This document shows positions 23,885 to 34,650 of a stretch of DNA of 64,000 nt, piece by piece. Both the position numbers and the translations under genes were made by a program. The notes under the pieces were generated by a model that was not told where the DNA came from, did not search any database, and saw only the letters and a list, made by a program, of their open reading frames with translations. Positions within the stretch are counted from its first letter, which is position 1. Each line of letters opens with the position of its first letter. Location of the stretch: contig WHVD01000105.1 in NCBI GenBank assembly GCA_015178975.1, positions 1 to 64,000 on the forward strand, given 5' to 3'. Origin of the DNA: Hysterangium stoloniferum (Eukaryota; Basidiomycota; Agaricomycetes; Hysterangiales; Hysterangiaceae).

Positions 23885-24020
23885 GTGACATATCGATGGA
23901 TAGAATGTGTAAATGGACGATATGCTATCCATGGCAGTGCTTCTCAGGTACAGCCTCAGGCGCTTCGTTTCACCATTCCAACGAGGAACCCATTTTAATA
24001 ATTCCTTAATTATGCTAATT
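23885..24020 (-). repeat. EWL U module fragment, copy 5
   Basis: Short piece around GATAGAATGTGTAAATGGAC and GCTATCCATGGCAGTGCTTC, matching the middle of other U modules. Confidence 0.65.
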
Positions 24021-25359
24021 GCGGTCACACCTGAATATCACGTTGTGTTTTTCCTTTTCAGTTTCTTGGGTTCGGAATCAATGAGTACTCTCAGTCGGAA
24101 TGAACTTCTAAGGGGACATCTGGTGGTGTCTCCTGGGCTAGAACCACCATTTGGGCTCACGTTCCAACAGCATACTTGATGGGAGGGTCTGAAGCCTCAT
24201 GGCCATATTCCCGGAGTTTTCCTCTCAAAGTTATATCATCCTTCTCGCTGCAGTATTTTCATCCCCACTATCCTTTCCCGATCCGTCCATGCAGTACTTA
24301 GAGTCCACCTGCGCATTCGTTTTGGCTACTTCATAGAAAGACACAGCACCCATGCCGGATTGCCCGTATTATCTCGACTGGAATTGAGCACCACCTCCTG
24401 TGTGTGCAAACGTTTTTGCCATTGATGATCCGTCTATTAGTGGAGGCTTGTATGCATTGATCCAGAGTTTGACGATGCACAAGAGTTTCGTTGGTAAGTG
24501 CAAGTCCTAAGTCTTGCAGCTCACAATTTTTTAATTTTCTTAAATCTAGTCCAATGTCACAAGTGATATTATTTATCCAGCAGATATTCCAGTCTATCTA
24601 AAAGCTGGCTAATAGCTTCACGGCGATAGAGTCGTATTTGTGAGTTGAGAACTTGACATCTCGGGATCTATCTGACTTGATGTGCTTGACTCGGATTTTT
24701 GATGTACTTCTATAAACATTAATGAGGGGCTGGTGGTCTTGTATCCGAGGGAGTCGACCTTGTGTGCCTTCCCCTGATATTATTATATCTGGAAGGACAT
24801 ACGAAAGGGATAAATCGACCCATATCACCACGCAATGGAGGAAGAAAGTCTTCCTACGTTTATCCGCCGGCGTGTGACTGTTTTCTATAACAAAGGCGGA
24901 TATAGTGAGTGCCAACATGGAGATCGTGCAATGGTCGGTGAGAGATGTCGAAAGAGGCGCGAACGCCAAGGAACATATTTATTTATTAGGACAATGGAAG
25001 AACTTCTCCTACTTTGCGCTTGCCAGGTGGTCAAAGAGTGTCATTTTGGATAAAAGGGAGATTTGGTCAATGAGCAACGTCGCCTCGTTCAAGATATTCG
25101 ATATTCTGTATCATTGGGGTCGTTCTTCGGATTCCTCGCTGAAGAACCACCAGCGTTGTCAGGGTCATCATCCGATAAAAAATCGACTACATTTATGATC
25201 GAGTACATTCATGCCGCTCTCTAACACACAATTCAGATGTGTGATATATCTCCTATGCATCCCTTTCGGCTCTAAATCCACATCTTAGCAACATTTGCAG
25301 TTGTAGAACGAAAGCCATTTTTTATACATTAAGGGTGATGCCACAACATCGGCGATGGC
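24021..25359. other. Spacer with a strongly diverged D-module remnant (about 24480-25000)
   Basis: No gene recognised. Within 24480-25000, phrases such as GCAAGTCC...GAGTTGAGAACTTGACATC, GACTTGATGTGCTTGAC, GGGGCTGGTGGTCTTG and GTCGGTGAGAGATGTCG follow the D-module order in minus orientation at clearly lower identity than the other copies, so this is an older insertion. The rest (24021-24480, 25000-25359) shows nothing I can assign. Confidence 0.45.
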
Positions 25360-26700
25360 AATGTGTGTCGTCGGACTCCTCCCTACAACCCTTGACAGAT
25401 GCGCTCAATGGGAAGATACAGATCGGGCATCAACTGCAATTAGGTCACCGCTTTACAATGCTGTCATGAAATCACCGTTACACACCAATGAGGATGAGGT
25501 TGCGTCAACATTTATTCTCCAAATTGCGGGATATTTATCATCCTCATGTACTGAGCCTCCCTTCCTCCTCCGCGACCTTGTGGGTATTGTAGAAAACATC
25601 TGCCACGTGCGTCAACTATCTGTAGTGGATCTCACTGTGATCAGAGGCTGCATTGAAATCTGGATACATGCATCGCGACCCCTCATTATTTTCTGAATGA
25701 GGTTGCGTCGGCATTCATTCTACACATCGCCGGATATTTATCATCCTTTTGTAACCGTACCTCCTCACCGAACTTGGGCAGATCGTGGAACAAACTTCCC
25801 ACGTGTGTCAACTGTCTGTAGAGGAGCTCACTGCGATCAGAGGGTGTATTTAATTCTGGATACATCAGTCCATGGCGACCTCTCATCATTTTAGCCTGCC
25901 CACCAAACCACAACAGACAAGATCACCCAAACTGACTCCCCTCTCATCCATCTGTTGAAATATGATATATATAATTAGTAATCTTGCATTCTTTTGTAAA
26001 TAAATAAGTAACTACTGTATAGCTGCTTAGTAATACTAATGCTTTTTGCTTGCGTCCACGACGTACTGACGCATACCTGCACCTTAATTCTAACACCATC
26101 TCCTATGCACATTCTGTGTTTCATCCACCAAGCTGCCTTGTTTCGACATATTATTGGAGATGCATTGAAGGTTATAGTGGAGGACACAAATCTCCATATA
26201 ATGGTGTGATATCTTTACCCTGAAAACCTTCTTCGATGACAGCATGCTCCGCACAGATCATATCAACCAGCTGAACATGGTTTCTTCGCTCATTGAGCCC
26301 CTCCTATGGTATATTGACAATGTTTTACCTTCCAGCATCATCTCATATCCACGCATTCAAATATCCCACCAGTATGATTCCGACACACACGCATCAACAT
26401 TTCTGGCTCCTCTTGTCAAGCAGGAAACTCATTGAGGTTATTCTGACGCTAATGGCTGCATCTTCCAACATCGACTCCACGTGTACCACAGTGGGCAGCA
26501 GCAATATAACCGCCATTCTCGCTCGTCTTAGTCGACATTGTGACTCAATGTGGGGATCAATCAATGATCCACCCACCCATCCACTTTGAGAAATTAAACA
26601 TCATGGCTCATTCCCTCCTTTGAGTTATCACCACACCTTTTACTGGTGTGTCGGTACCCTCTAATTAGAACTCCACATCAGTGTTAAAAGATAATTTTTG
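25360..26700 (+). pseudogene. EWL family copy 6, exons C to C-terminus with an internal exon C duplication
   Basis: Exon C is open at 25402-25696 (SPLYNAVMKSPLHTNEDEVA...ICHVRQLSVVDLTVIRGCIE). A second, decayed copy of its second half follows at 25697-25930 (LHIAGYLSSFCNRTS). About 200 bp of foreign AT-rich sequence (25955-26150) comes next, then exon D remnants (26150-26370) and a C-terminal segment (LIEVILTLMAASSNIDSTCT at about 26427). Exons A and B are missing. Confidence 0.75.
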
Positions 26701-26955
26701 CCCAGCTGATGCTCTTGTTCCATCCATTCCGCACGATATATCATAATTTCTCTTAGCTAACACAGACACATTATGTGAACCAGGAGGAAGAATAGTACTA
26801 TTACTCTTTACTTAGCTTCCTTTTTGGAAATATTTATAATCTATGTAAAGCTACATACTTTGAGCGAATTCAGGAGCGCTTATAGTCACCTTTTACCGCA
26901 TATGTGTGGTTGGTAGCTTCTCGTTGATGCTATCCACACATTGCATATATTTGTG
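26701..26955 (+). repeat. EWL D module fragment, plus orientation
   Basis: Proximal D sequence (CCATTCCGCACGATATATCA to ATTGCATATATTTGTG) directly after copy 6. It ends at about 26955, where the NLR-containing segment begins. Confidence 0.7.
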
Positions 26956-27008
26956 AATCCAGCGATGGTTTTCATTTCCATAGGGAACCACATGGTCAAA
27001 AAAATGCT

Positions 27009-27114
27009 CCAAAGCATTCAAATTTCATGTATTTCATGTGGAGAACATCTGCCCGCATATCGTCTGGACAAATAATATCTCCCTATGACACCGGGCTAGA
27101 TTTAACCGAGTTAA
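27009..27114 (+). repeat. Left copy of the direct repeat bounding the NLR segment
   Basis: AAAGCATTCAAATTTCATGTATTTCATG... through CCCGCATATCGTCTG...ACCGAGTTAA. The right copy is at 33688-33786 in the same orientation with about 85% identity by eye. Nature unknown. Confidence 0.75.
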
Positions 27115-28890
27115 GAATAAATACCCAGAAATATTGCATGAAAATTGAAAACCTCATAGCTCCTTCAAATGTTGACTGATCACCTTGTGGTTTGTATATG
27201 TGTACAATATATTTTAATACTACACATCTATTAAATTATCATATCACAATTCCAAATTTTGGCCTGTAGCATATTTCCCAAAATTGAAGTCCATTTGAAC
27301 TTGTAATATATTATTGGGGATGTAGTTGGGTAATAAGCAATGACCTTTCCAATGGTTTCAGTGCAATTACCAGCCCAACCCACCAGGTACAAACCAGCTT
27401 CATACAGCTCTATGGCTGGAATTTGGACCACAACCACTGGAGCAATCATTCTTTACTATGGAGGATGGTCACAATTTATTGAATATACAAAATTTTATGA
27501 AAAAGTCCTCATATTTTTAAGTAAGACTATTCCCTCTGGCTTTGACTACATGTTTGAGGAGTTTAAATTTCATCACCCCAAAATTTCATCTTTAAGACTT
27601 ATATGCTCTTTTAAAATATGTACTATGCAAACTTTCAAATATAGTTCATATTAGAAAACCAGAACTATCTGGCCTACCAATCTACTTCATGGAATTTATC
27701 CCCAAAAGGATAATCTACATATGATTGTTTGACTAAGGAGGATATCTGAAGACTATTAAGTATATCAAATTTTAATATACTCTAAAGGTCATTTGAATAT
27801 CTGGGATGTGATTCAAACATAATTTGGGTTTTCAAACTTTGGGAATGTTTAAAACTTATTTGTATATTATGAAACAAAGCATCTTTCAGGACCTGAATAG
27901 ATTATGAAAGAGCTTAGTAGATTAACACATCAAGACTTCTAAAAAGCATATCCTATTAAATGGTCCATTTCATGCACATGCATGTTATTGACACCTCTGA
28001 ATACATATGTATTGTATTGGAATGGGTCTGTCAATCTGAACAGATTTCTACTTGATTCAACATACTGTACCAAGAATACATATATAGGTGGTTTCACTTA
28101 ATGATGAAAGTTATAGGATGAAAAATCTCCAATGATATCTCACATATTTTAATAGGAAATAATCACAGTTCAGCTTTTAAAAAAAAACATACCAACAACA
28201 GTATTAGCAAGTATGTATAAAACTTTGAAAACCATATACCAATAGGTTTTATTAATTGACTCTGAATTGTATAGGATGTAATATGGAGAACTGTTTCTCG
28301 TAGTGGGTGGTTAACAATATAATTGTAAGCTCATGTGGTTTGGTGTAGCAGTTGGCTCACAGATGAGTTCACAAGCTCAAATAGACTCAAAGTTTGGGAA
28401 ATATGCTACAGGTCAAATTTTAAAGTTGTAACATTATAATTCACTAGATATATACCACCAAAATATATACAAAGTTACAAGGTGATTGGTCGGCATTTTC
28501 AGCAGCCCTGAGGTTCACAATTTGCATGTGATATTTCCAGGTATTCTAATAAATGTGAACATTCTTGGAGAAACTTTATATGCAAGGAATTAAAGAGCAC
28601 ATTCAGAGATCCTGAATTTGAGTGTCAGTGCTGGGATTGTATTCAGTTTAATTGAAATTAATTCAGATCTATAATTGGGTAAATTTAAATATTCCAAGAT
28701 GATGCATGTACTCAGCATAGCAAATCTCAGATCACAGATGGGGCATATTCCATTCAAAGTTGACATTCTACTTATGCATATAATCATCATGGCAGAATTA
28801 AATTGATACACTCTATAAACAGCTTTGGGATTGAAAGAAGATTTGGACTAATCTGAAATGGCCTATGAACTGCAATGAAATAATCCACCT
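27115..28890. other. AT-rich stretch with inverted repeat arms, no gene
   Basis: About 1.8 kb, much richer in A+T than its surroundings and without coding signal. Arms at 27236-27305 and 28368-28440 are inverted copies of each other around the shared core CTGTAGCATATTTCCCAAA, about 75-80% alike by eye. This may be a decayed DNA transposon or a RIP-degraded element lying 3' of the NLR gene. Confidence 0.5.
27236..28440. repeat. Inverted-repeat pair enclosing 1.06 kb (arms 27236-27305 and 28368-28440)
   Basis: Aligned over ~66 bases with an exact 19-base core in each arm. They may be terminal repeats of a decayed element. Target duplication not visible. Confidence 0.45.
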
Positions 28891-28896
28891 ATGAAA

Positions 28897-30580
28897 CTAT
28901 AATGGCCTATTGTTTGAATTAGCATTTGCCCAAACATGTAGTAATTGAATTATCTCTGGACAATAACATTTCTCTGCTGCTAATACTGCAGCATCAAAGT
29001 AGTCCCACAAGTTCACACCAATATTCAGGAGCAATTGGACTATGATGATATGACCTTGGCATATTGCTGCTAGGAGAGCTGTGCTGGGGTGACCAGTGGT
29101 GACATTTATGTTTATATCAGCACCATTTTTCAGAAGCAGATGGACTATCTTAATCCTTCCTGTCCAGCATGCAGCAATCAGTGCTGTTCTACAATAGTCA
29201 CCTGCCTGTGCATTGATTGCATTGATATCTGCACCCTGTTCCAGGAACAGCTGGACTATCTCATTCATTCCTAGCTGGCATGCAGCAATCAGTGCTGTGC
29301 CATAACAGCCACCTGCCTGTGCATTGATATCTGCACCCTCTTTCAGGAGTAGCTGTAGTAGCTCAATCCTTCCTTGCCAGCATGCAGCAATCAGTGCTGT
29401 GCTATCATAGATACCTGTCTGTGCATTGATATTTGCACCCTCTTTCAGGAGTAGCTGGACTATCTCAATCCTTCCTTTCTGGCATGCAGCAATCAGTCCT
29501 GTTCTACCAGAGCGACCTGTCTGTGCATTGATTGGATTAATATCTGCACCCTCTTTCAGGAGTAGCTGGACTATCTCAATCCTTCCTTCACAGCATGCAG
29601 CAATCAGTGCTGTTCTATAATAGCTACCTGCCTGTGCATTGATATCTGCACCATGTTCCAGGAGCAGCTGGACTATCTCAATCCTTTCTTGCAGGGATGC
29701 AGCAATCAGTGCTGTGCTATAATTGCCACCTCCCTGTGCATTGATATTTGCACCCTGTTCCAGGAGCAGTGTAAGACTAGTATCTGCTGCAGGTGCAGAC
29801 AGACACTAGAATGAGTGATGGGGAATAAACCACTACTGTATTGAAATCCACATGTACATAATATATACTAATGGAGAACAATAGGATGTAAGCACAATAG
29901 GATGTGGACTACAATAGGATGTGGACTACAATAGAGTGGGTAACAATGGAGACTCAATATTACCAAATCACAGTGTAGGGAGTCTCACTCCCTTACAGCA
30001 GCTGGACTATCTCAATCCTTCCTTGCTGGCATGCATCAATCAGTGCTGTGCCATGATGGGTACCTGCCTGTGCATTGATATCTGCACCCTCTTTCAGGAG
30101 CAGCCGGACTATCTCAATCCTTTCTTTCCAGCATGCAGCAATCAGTGCTGTTCTACAAGAGCCACCTGCCTGTTCATTGATTACATTGATATCTGCACCC
30201 TCTTTCAGGAGTAGCTGGACTATCTCGATCCTTCCCTCCCAGCATGCAGCAATCAGTGCTGTGCCATAACGGCCACCTGCCTGTGCATTGATATCTGCAC
30301 CCTGTTCCAGGAGCAGCTGGACTATCTCAATCCTCCCATGCTGGCATGCAGCATTCAGTGCTGTGCTATAATTGCCACCTGCCTGTGCATTGATATCTGC
30401 ACCCTGTTCCAGGAGCAGCTGGACCATCTCAATCCTTCCTTGCCAGCATGCAGCAATCAGTACTGTGCCATATTTGGTACCTGTCTGTGCATTAATATCT
30501 GCACCATCTTGGAGTAGCAATTTTCCTACAGATGCCAGACAATGCTTGACAGCTACCAGCAATGGTGAATCCCATATTGT
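28897..30580 (-). repeat. Ankyrin repeat array of the NLR (14 units)
   Basis: Fourteen units, mostly of 34 residues, with three of 37 that carry an extra NPINAQ-type triplet. The consensus is built on TALIAACWQGRIEIVQLLL and KEGADINAQ. Inner units are nearly identical in DNA (CTGGACTATCTCAATCCTTC recurs on the plus strand), while the last two are divergent. The solo LTR splits unit 6. Such homogenised repeats point to unequal exchange, as known for highly variable fungal NLR repeat domains. Confidence 0.88.
29770..29997 (+). repeat. Solo LTR, TGTAAGACTAG family (228 bp), TSD GCAG, inside the NLR
   Basis: Begins TGTAAGACTAGTATCTGC and ends CTCCCTTACA. Flanked by GCAG (29766-29769 and 29998-30001). 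Removing the LTR and one GCAG restores the ankyrin frame. The sister copy at 61617-61829 is inserted in another gene. Internal ACAATAGGATGTGGACT units are tandemly repeated near 29890-29930. Confidence 0.9.
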
Positions 30581-32011
30581 AACATTTTCTACAGAATTCC
30601 TAGCTATACAGTTCTGCCATATCTTAAACTGTTGACTCTGTTCTAAAAACAGTGTTCTCAGGAGCTCCGGTTTTATGAGACATGCTATCTTCAGAAAACT
30701 GATAGTGGGAAATCCATTGATAGGCACAATAGTCAAATAAAGTCTGGGCATAGCAAATATGATATATCTCTAATTTAGAGCCTGAATATTTTACTCGAAA
30801 TTGAAGCAAGTAGACCAAACACATTTGTGCTATGGAGACATGTGATAGCCTCTCTTCCAGATGAAAGCCTACAGGTGGTCCTCCTGCACCAGCATTTGAC
30901 ATGAGATATTCTTTTACAGAGAAATGAGCCAGTTTGATATAGCCTAACCAGGTAGGTGGGTTACATATCCTTATATACAGACATACTATTTCTTACCTTT
31001 ACTATGTACAACAAAGCTTGAGCAGACCCAAAGAATGTCCTCTGAATTATGATATACTGCTTTAGGATTGAAGGGAGGCTTGGATCCACCAACTTCAAAA
31101 TCACAATTAATTCCAGGAATTTCCCTTAACTCCTCTGGCTTTAAAGGGCGAAATGAAAAAGCAAGCCATTGAAGAAATTTTATAGCATCCTTTTGACATT
31201 GTTCAGGGATTTTGTCAATAACTTGTGTATATGCGTTATAGAGATCAGTTGGGAGATTTTCAAGCTGCTCCTCAATATGGTAATCACTGCGGCATTTCAC
31301 CAGATTATCAAGTTGAAGTGCAACCCATCAAAACCTAATATAAAGAATTAATATAAAAGTGTATTGCTCATGCATTTTGAAATTCTTACATTCCTTTGGC
31401 CTTGTTGTGAAGTGTGTTAACAACATTCTGTCTGACATCCATAGAAAATTTAGAGAAATCACCAGAAACAAGGACTTTATCTCTAATATATGAATCTATA
31501 TCATTGTTTCCAGAAGTATTGTCAAAGTCTATGAATTGTGAGCTGAGATCCAAAGACTTCAACATTGTGATGACCTCTGGTCGAGTAGTGCCTAGAATAT
31601 GTATTTTTCCACCATTTTGACCAACCACATGTTGAATCCACCTTAACACCTGTTGATGGTCTTTACATTCATCCAAGGCATCTAAAATAATATAAACATG
31701 ATCAAAGACAGCCAAGAGATGATTGACCATATCAGGAAGAGAGTTATATTTTGGTGGCTGGTGTCCATTGTTATATATACACAAAATTGATGGAGGAACC
31801 AGAGGACATTGTGCAAGCAATTGCTTGATGATTGAACGAAGCAATTTGTGATGAAAATGGAATCCTTCCTGTGCATCTCTAGAATCAAAGAAGAAATATG
31901 CCACTGCATGTAATGACTTTGCATTACAATATTTTTCTATATCCATGATGATGGTGGAACTATTTGAGGTGATTGTAAAAAAAGATATACAGAAAATTAG
32001 TGTGTTCTTAC

Positions 32012-32036
32012 CACAACATTGATTTCCCACATCCCA
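32012..32036 (-). other. 25-nt micro-exon carrying the NACHT P-loop
   Basis: Exon 7 of the NLR encodes most of GSMGCGKS. On the minus strand it is bounded by ...GGACAG before and GTAAGA after, with flanking introns of 48 bp (32037-32084) and 52 bp (31960-32011). Joining exon 6 (phase 1), this exon and exon 8 (phase 2) gives an uninterrupted NACHT start, LWIYGSMGCGKSMLCSTII. Confidence 0.82.
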
Positions 32037-33454
32037 CTGTCCATTTTGATGAGTATAGAGTGTCACTTGTACCCATCTACTTACTGCTTCCATATATCCA
32101 CAAACAAGGTTGAGTACCATACTTCCATTGGATGAATTTATCACTAGTAGTAAACCAAGTCCCTGTGCCCTCCATGCAGAGTCTTTGCGCCTCAAAATAA
32201 TTCTCTGATGGATCGGGAGCGGCGAGCCAATTAGAAATATTTTTACAAAGCTCTACCATATCTTTTGACAAGTTTTTGAACTCAGCACTGGTTCACAGGA
32301 GCAAACTGAAAATTACCTGGATCCATAACCCGTCTGTTTTCAGACATACACGGTAGGAAAATACTATGCTTCATCCAATTCATTTCAACATGAGGAGCAA
32401 CATCTGACATTTGTTGCAAACGGAAGACTATATTCCTATAGTCTCCATCCTCCTTTGATGGGAACTTTACCATTTCTATGTGAGTCTTGTGAATGGCAAC
32501 AGACTCAGCATTAACAGCCCCGGGGACTCTGGCGGAAGAGGCCGGGATATGCTGGGAAGAGTCAACTAAGCAGTATGTCGGAACGTTATACAGGACTCAC
32601 TTGATTTCTGACCAATCCTGGTGTAGTATACAGTTCATAGCAAAATACGGTTTTGAACCGGGCACTAATGGAATTGTACTGTGTCAGTTGTTGTTGCAAT
32701 GCTTCCGAACCTAAAAGCAAATGCTGAAGTAACGGCTCCACTTGCAGAGATTCAAGTGATCGCCCATCCATGTGTGTCTGAGTCCATTCAACAAGGTCGA
32801 CACCCTGATGGGGAGTACCCATGAAAATTACACCATACGTTGATATTTCGACTGCCTTGTGAGCATGAAGATGGCCCATATGAGCCGTGCTTGCATGGAT
32901 AAGTGCCTAACCAATGTGAGTCGGGACAAATATTATCGTATGGGATTACTGACATTTTTCAATATGATTCCGCCGAAGCTGTGCGCAATAAATATCAACG
33001 GCCGATCCTGCATTACAACAATTGTCAGAAAATTATAATAAACGAATCGAGCCACGGACATTCGTCCTCGTATGTGTTCTGAAGGCAGACAATTTGGCTA
33101 CGAAATCCACAGATACATCGTACATTGTCTGCTGTGCTTTATTCTCGCCGTGGGTGCAGGCATCGTAACCGTAAGTAAGGATTCTGGCAGAAGATAACGT
33201 CTCTGGCAAGAGATCGCGAAGCCAAAGGACACCAGTATCTGCAGTGAAGGAGGCCTCCCGGTGCCCGTCGAGGCCGTGTATCGCAACAATACTGTGAGGA
33301 GATTGAGAAGATCAACAACGACCAGATGTGATAGAGGACATATCACTTACTCGACAGTGGGAGATTCACCTCCAGACGCAAGCTCTTTCAACCCGAAATT
33401 GCATGTTCCGGGAGTAGAGATGATAGGTTTAGAAGGAGATAGAATGGTCAACAT

Positions 33455-33687
33455 GTTAGAACGATTGATAAAGGACGATGGTGTCAGGTGAAGGTCAGCG
33501 GCGTGTGTTATGTCACGGTGATCCTGTCACCCAAGGTGACCATGACAACGCAAGGTCACAGCGTCCACCAGAGCGCCGCTGGGCAGACCACCTTATCACT
33601 CGCCGCAATCAGTTGTCTCCGAAATCAGTTGTCTCCGAAGATTGAACTTTGTCAGCTAAGGGGCTAGGGGAAACGGACGTAAACGCG
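33455..33687 (-). promoter_or_regulatory. 5' region of the NLR gene with a 16-bp direct duplication
   Basis: The ~230 bp between the NLR start and the right flanking repeat is GC-richer than the rest of the island. AATCAGTTGTCTCCGA is repeated exactly at 33607-33622 and 33623-33638, and GTCAC/GGTGAC elements recur at 33515-33575. No clear TATA box. A promoter role is inferred from position only. Confidence 0.4.
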
Positions 33688-33786
33688 CCAAAGCATTCAA
33701 ATTTCATGTATTTCATGCGGAGATATGCCCGCATATCGTCTGCACAGATAATATGTCCCTATTACATGGGGCGCTAACCGAGTTAA
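33688..33786 (+). repeat. Right copy of the direct repeat bounding the NLR segment
   Basis: Partner of 27009-27114, same orientation, spanning AAAGCATTCAAATTTCATG to ACCGAGTTAA. Confidence 0.75.
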
Positions 33787-34650
33787 AAATTGTGAGCTGC
33801 GAGATTTAGGACCAGCACTCACTACAAAAATCCTTGTGCCTTGTAAAACTCTCGATCAAAGTATACAATATTCAAGAGTTCTTGCCAATAGCTGGACTAT
33901 GCATGGCACAAACGTGTTCATAAACAAGAATGGTGCTCAGTACAAACGGAGGATATCTCCTTTCATCTCAGTTGGAGCATATTGCATGGTGTACCATAAC
34001 CACCTTTTCTGCCAAAGGTGAGCAGTTCTGAATGTGAAAATGAGACCAGAAGGTATACTGCAACATGACTTCAATTCAAGTTGGTTCAACCCTGATGTGA
34101 GCTATAAGAACGTTCGAAGGGGGTTTAGCGTCCCGGAAAAACACTAGCCTTTGGAGAAATCAAGTAATTAGTGAGGAGAAGAAGAGATGATGGCCGAAAG
34201 GAACGCACAGATCAAGCTCTAATCATTGCGTGTACAGATCGTATAAGGATAGTGAAATCAAATGCTACTGCGGAGAGCATGGCATAGCTTTGAGATGGAA
34301 ATTCCGAGAAAATACCAATGATGCTTGCAGGCCCTCCCATCAAGTAGGATGTTAGCAAGGGAGGCCAAATATGGTTCTAGCAAGGACAGACCAACGGATG
34401 TGAGCTTAGAAGTTGATACAGACTTACAGCATCAATTCGGTCCGAACACAAGAATCATGAAAACAAGTGAATGGGTCAACTGGAATAACACCCCCGGATA
34501 CGATAGGAAATCACTATAGTGGGAGGGAATAAAGATTGCTACAACAACCTTTGTGAAATGACCAGGGACAATGAAGCGACCGGCTTCGAAGGGGGGACAA
34601 GTTGGCAGGAAAAGGGCACGGAAAAGCATATGGAGTATGGTGAATATTTA
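33787..34650. other. Unassigned spacer upstream of EWL copy 7
   Basis: No recognisable gene. Several frames of 60-65 codons occur without family resemblance. It may be a distal part of a longer U module, but I see no second copy of it in the window. Confidence 0.35.

Larger units (their letters stand above)
28897..33454 (-). pseudogene. NLR: alpha/beta-hydrolase - NACHT - ankyrin protein, ten exons, three lesions
   Basis: Ten exons keep phase: 33454-33351, 33291-33060, 33007-32954, 32906-32601, 32551-32330, 32280-32085, 32036-32012, 31959-31390, 31334-30997 and 30943-28897, with introns of 47-59 bp. The exon 5 donor (GTTATG) is weak and inferred from phase. Ignoring lesions, the product is about 1286 residues. 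An N-terminal hydrolase/lipase-like effector (IVAIHGLDGHRE, RILTYGYD, nucleophile elbow AHSFGG with Ser near 122, then GVIFMGTPHQG) is followed by a WLAAPDPS linker. NACHT has Walker A GSMGCGKS (~370-377) and Walker B IILDALDE (~468). Fourteen ankyrin repeats fill ~806 to the end. Lesions are TGA at 31330-31328 (CGA expected, in FRWVALQL), one extra A in 30671-30674, and a solo LTR at 29770-29997. In fungi such proteins act as intracellular non-self sensors. Here it is probably a recent pseudogene, unless some lesions are assembly errors. Confidence 0.9.

Noticed and set aside
24598-24969. 123-codon minus-strand frame
   Set aside because: Overlaps a diverged D-module remnant and has no recognisable domain or splice context.
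29089-30635. Plus-strand frames over the ankyrin array (SFRSSWTISIL-type repeats)
   Set aside because: They are antisense shadows of the ankyrin repeats. The minus strand has the domain consensus, correct splicing context and far longer open frame.
30444-30751. A separate small gene starting at the MPRLYLTIVPING methionine
   Set aside because: The frame matches the NLR only after the A-run at 30671-30674; its first residues are out-of-frame text of the preceding NLR segment.
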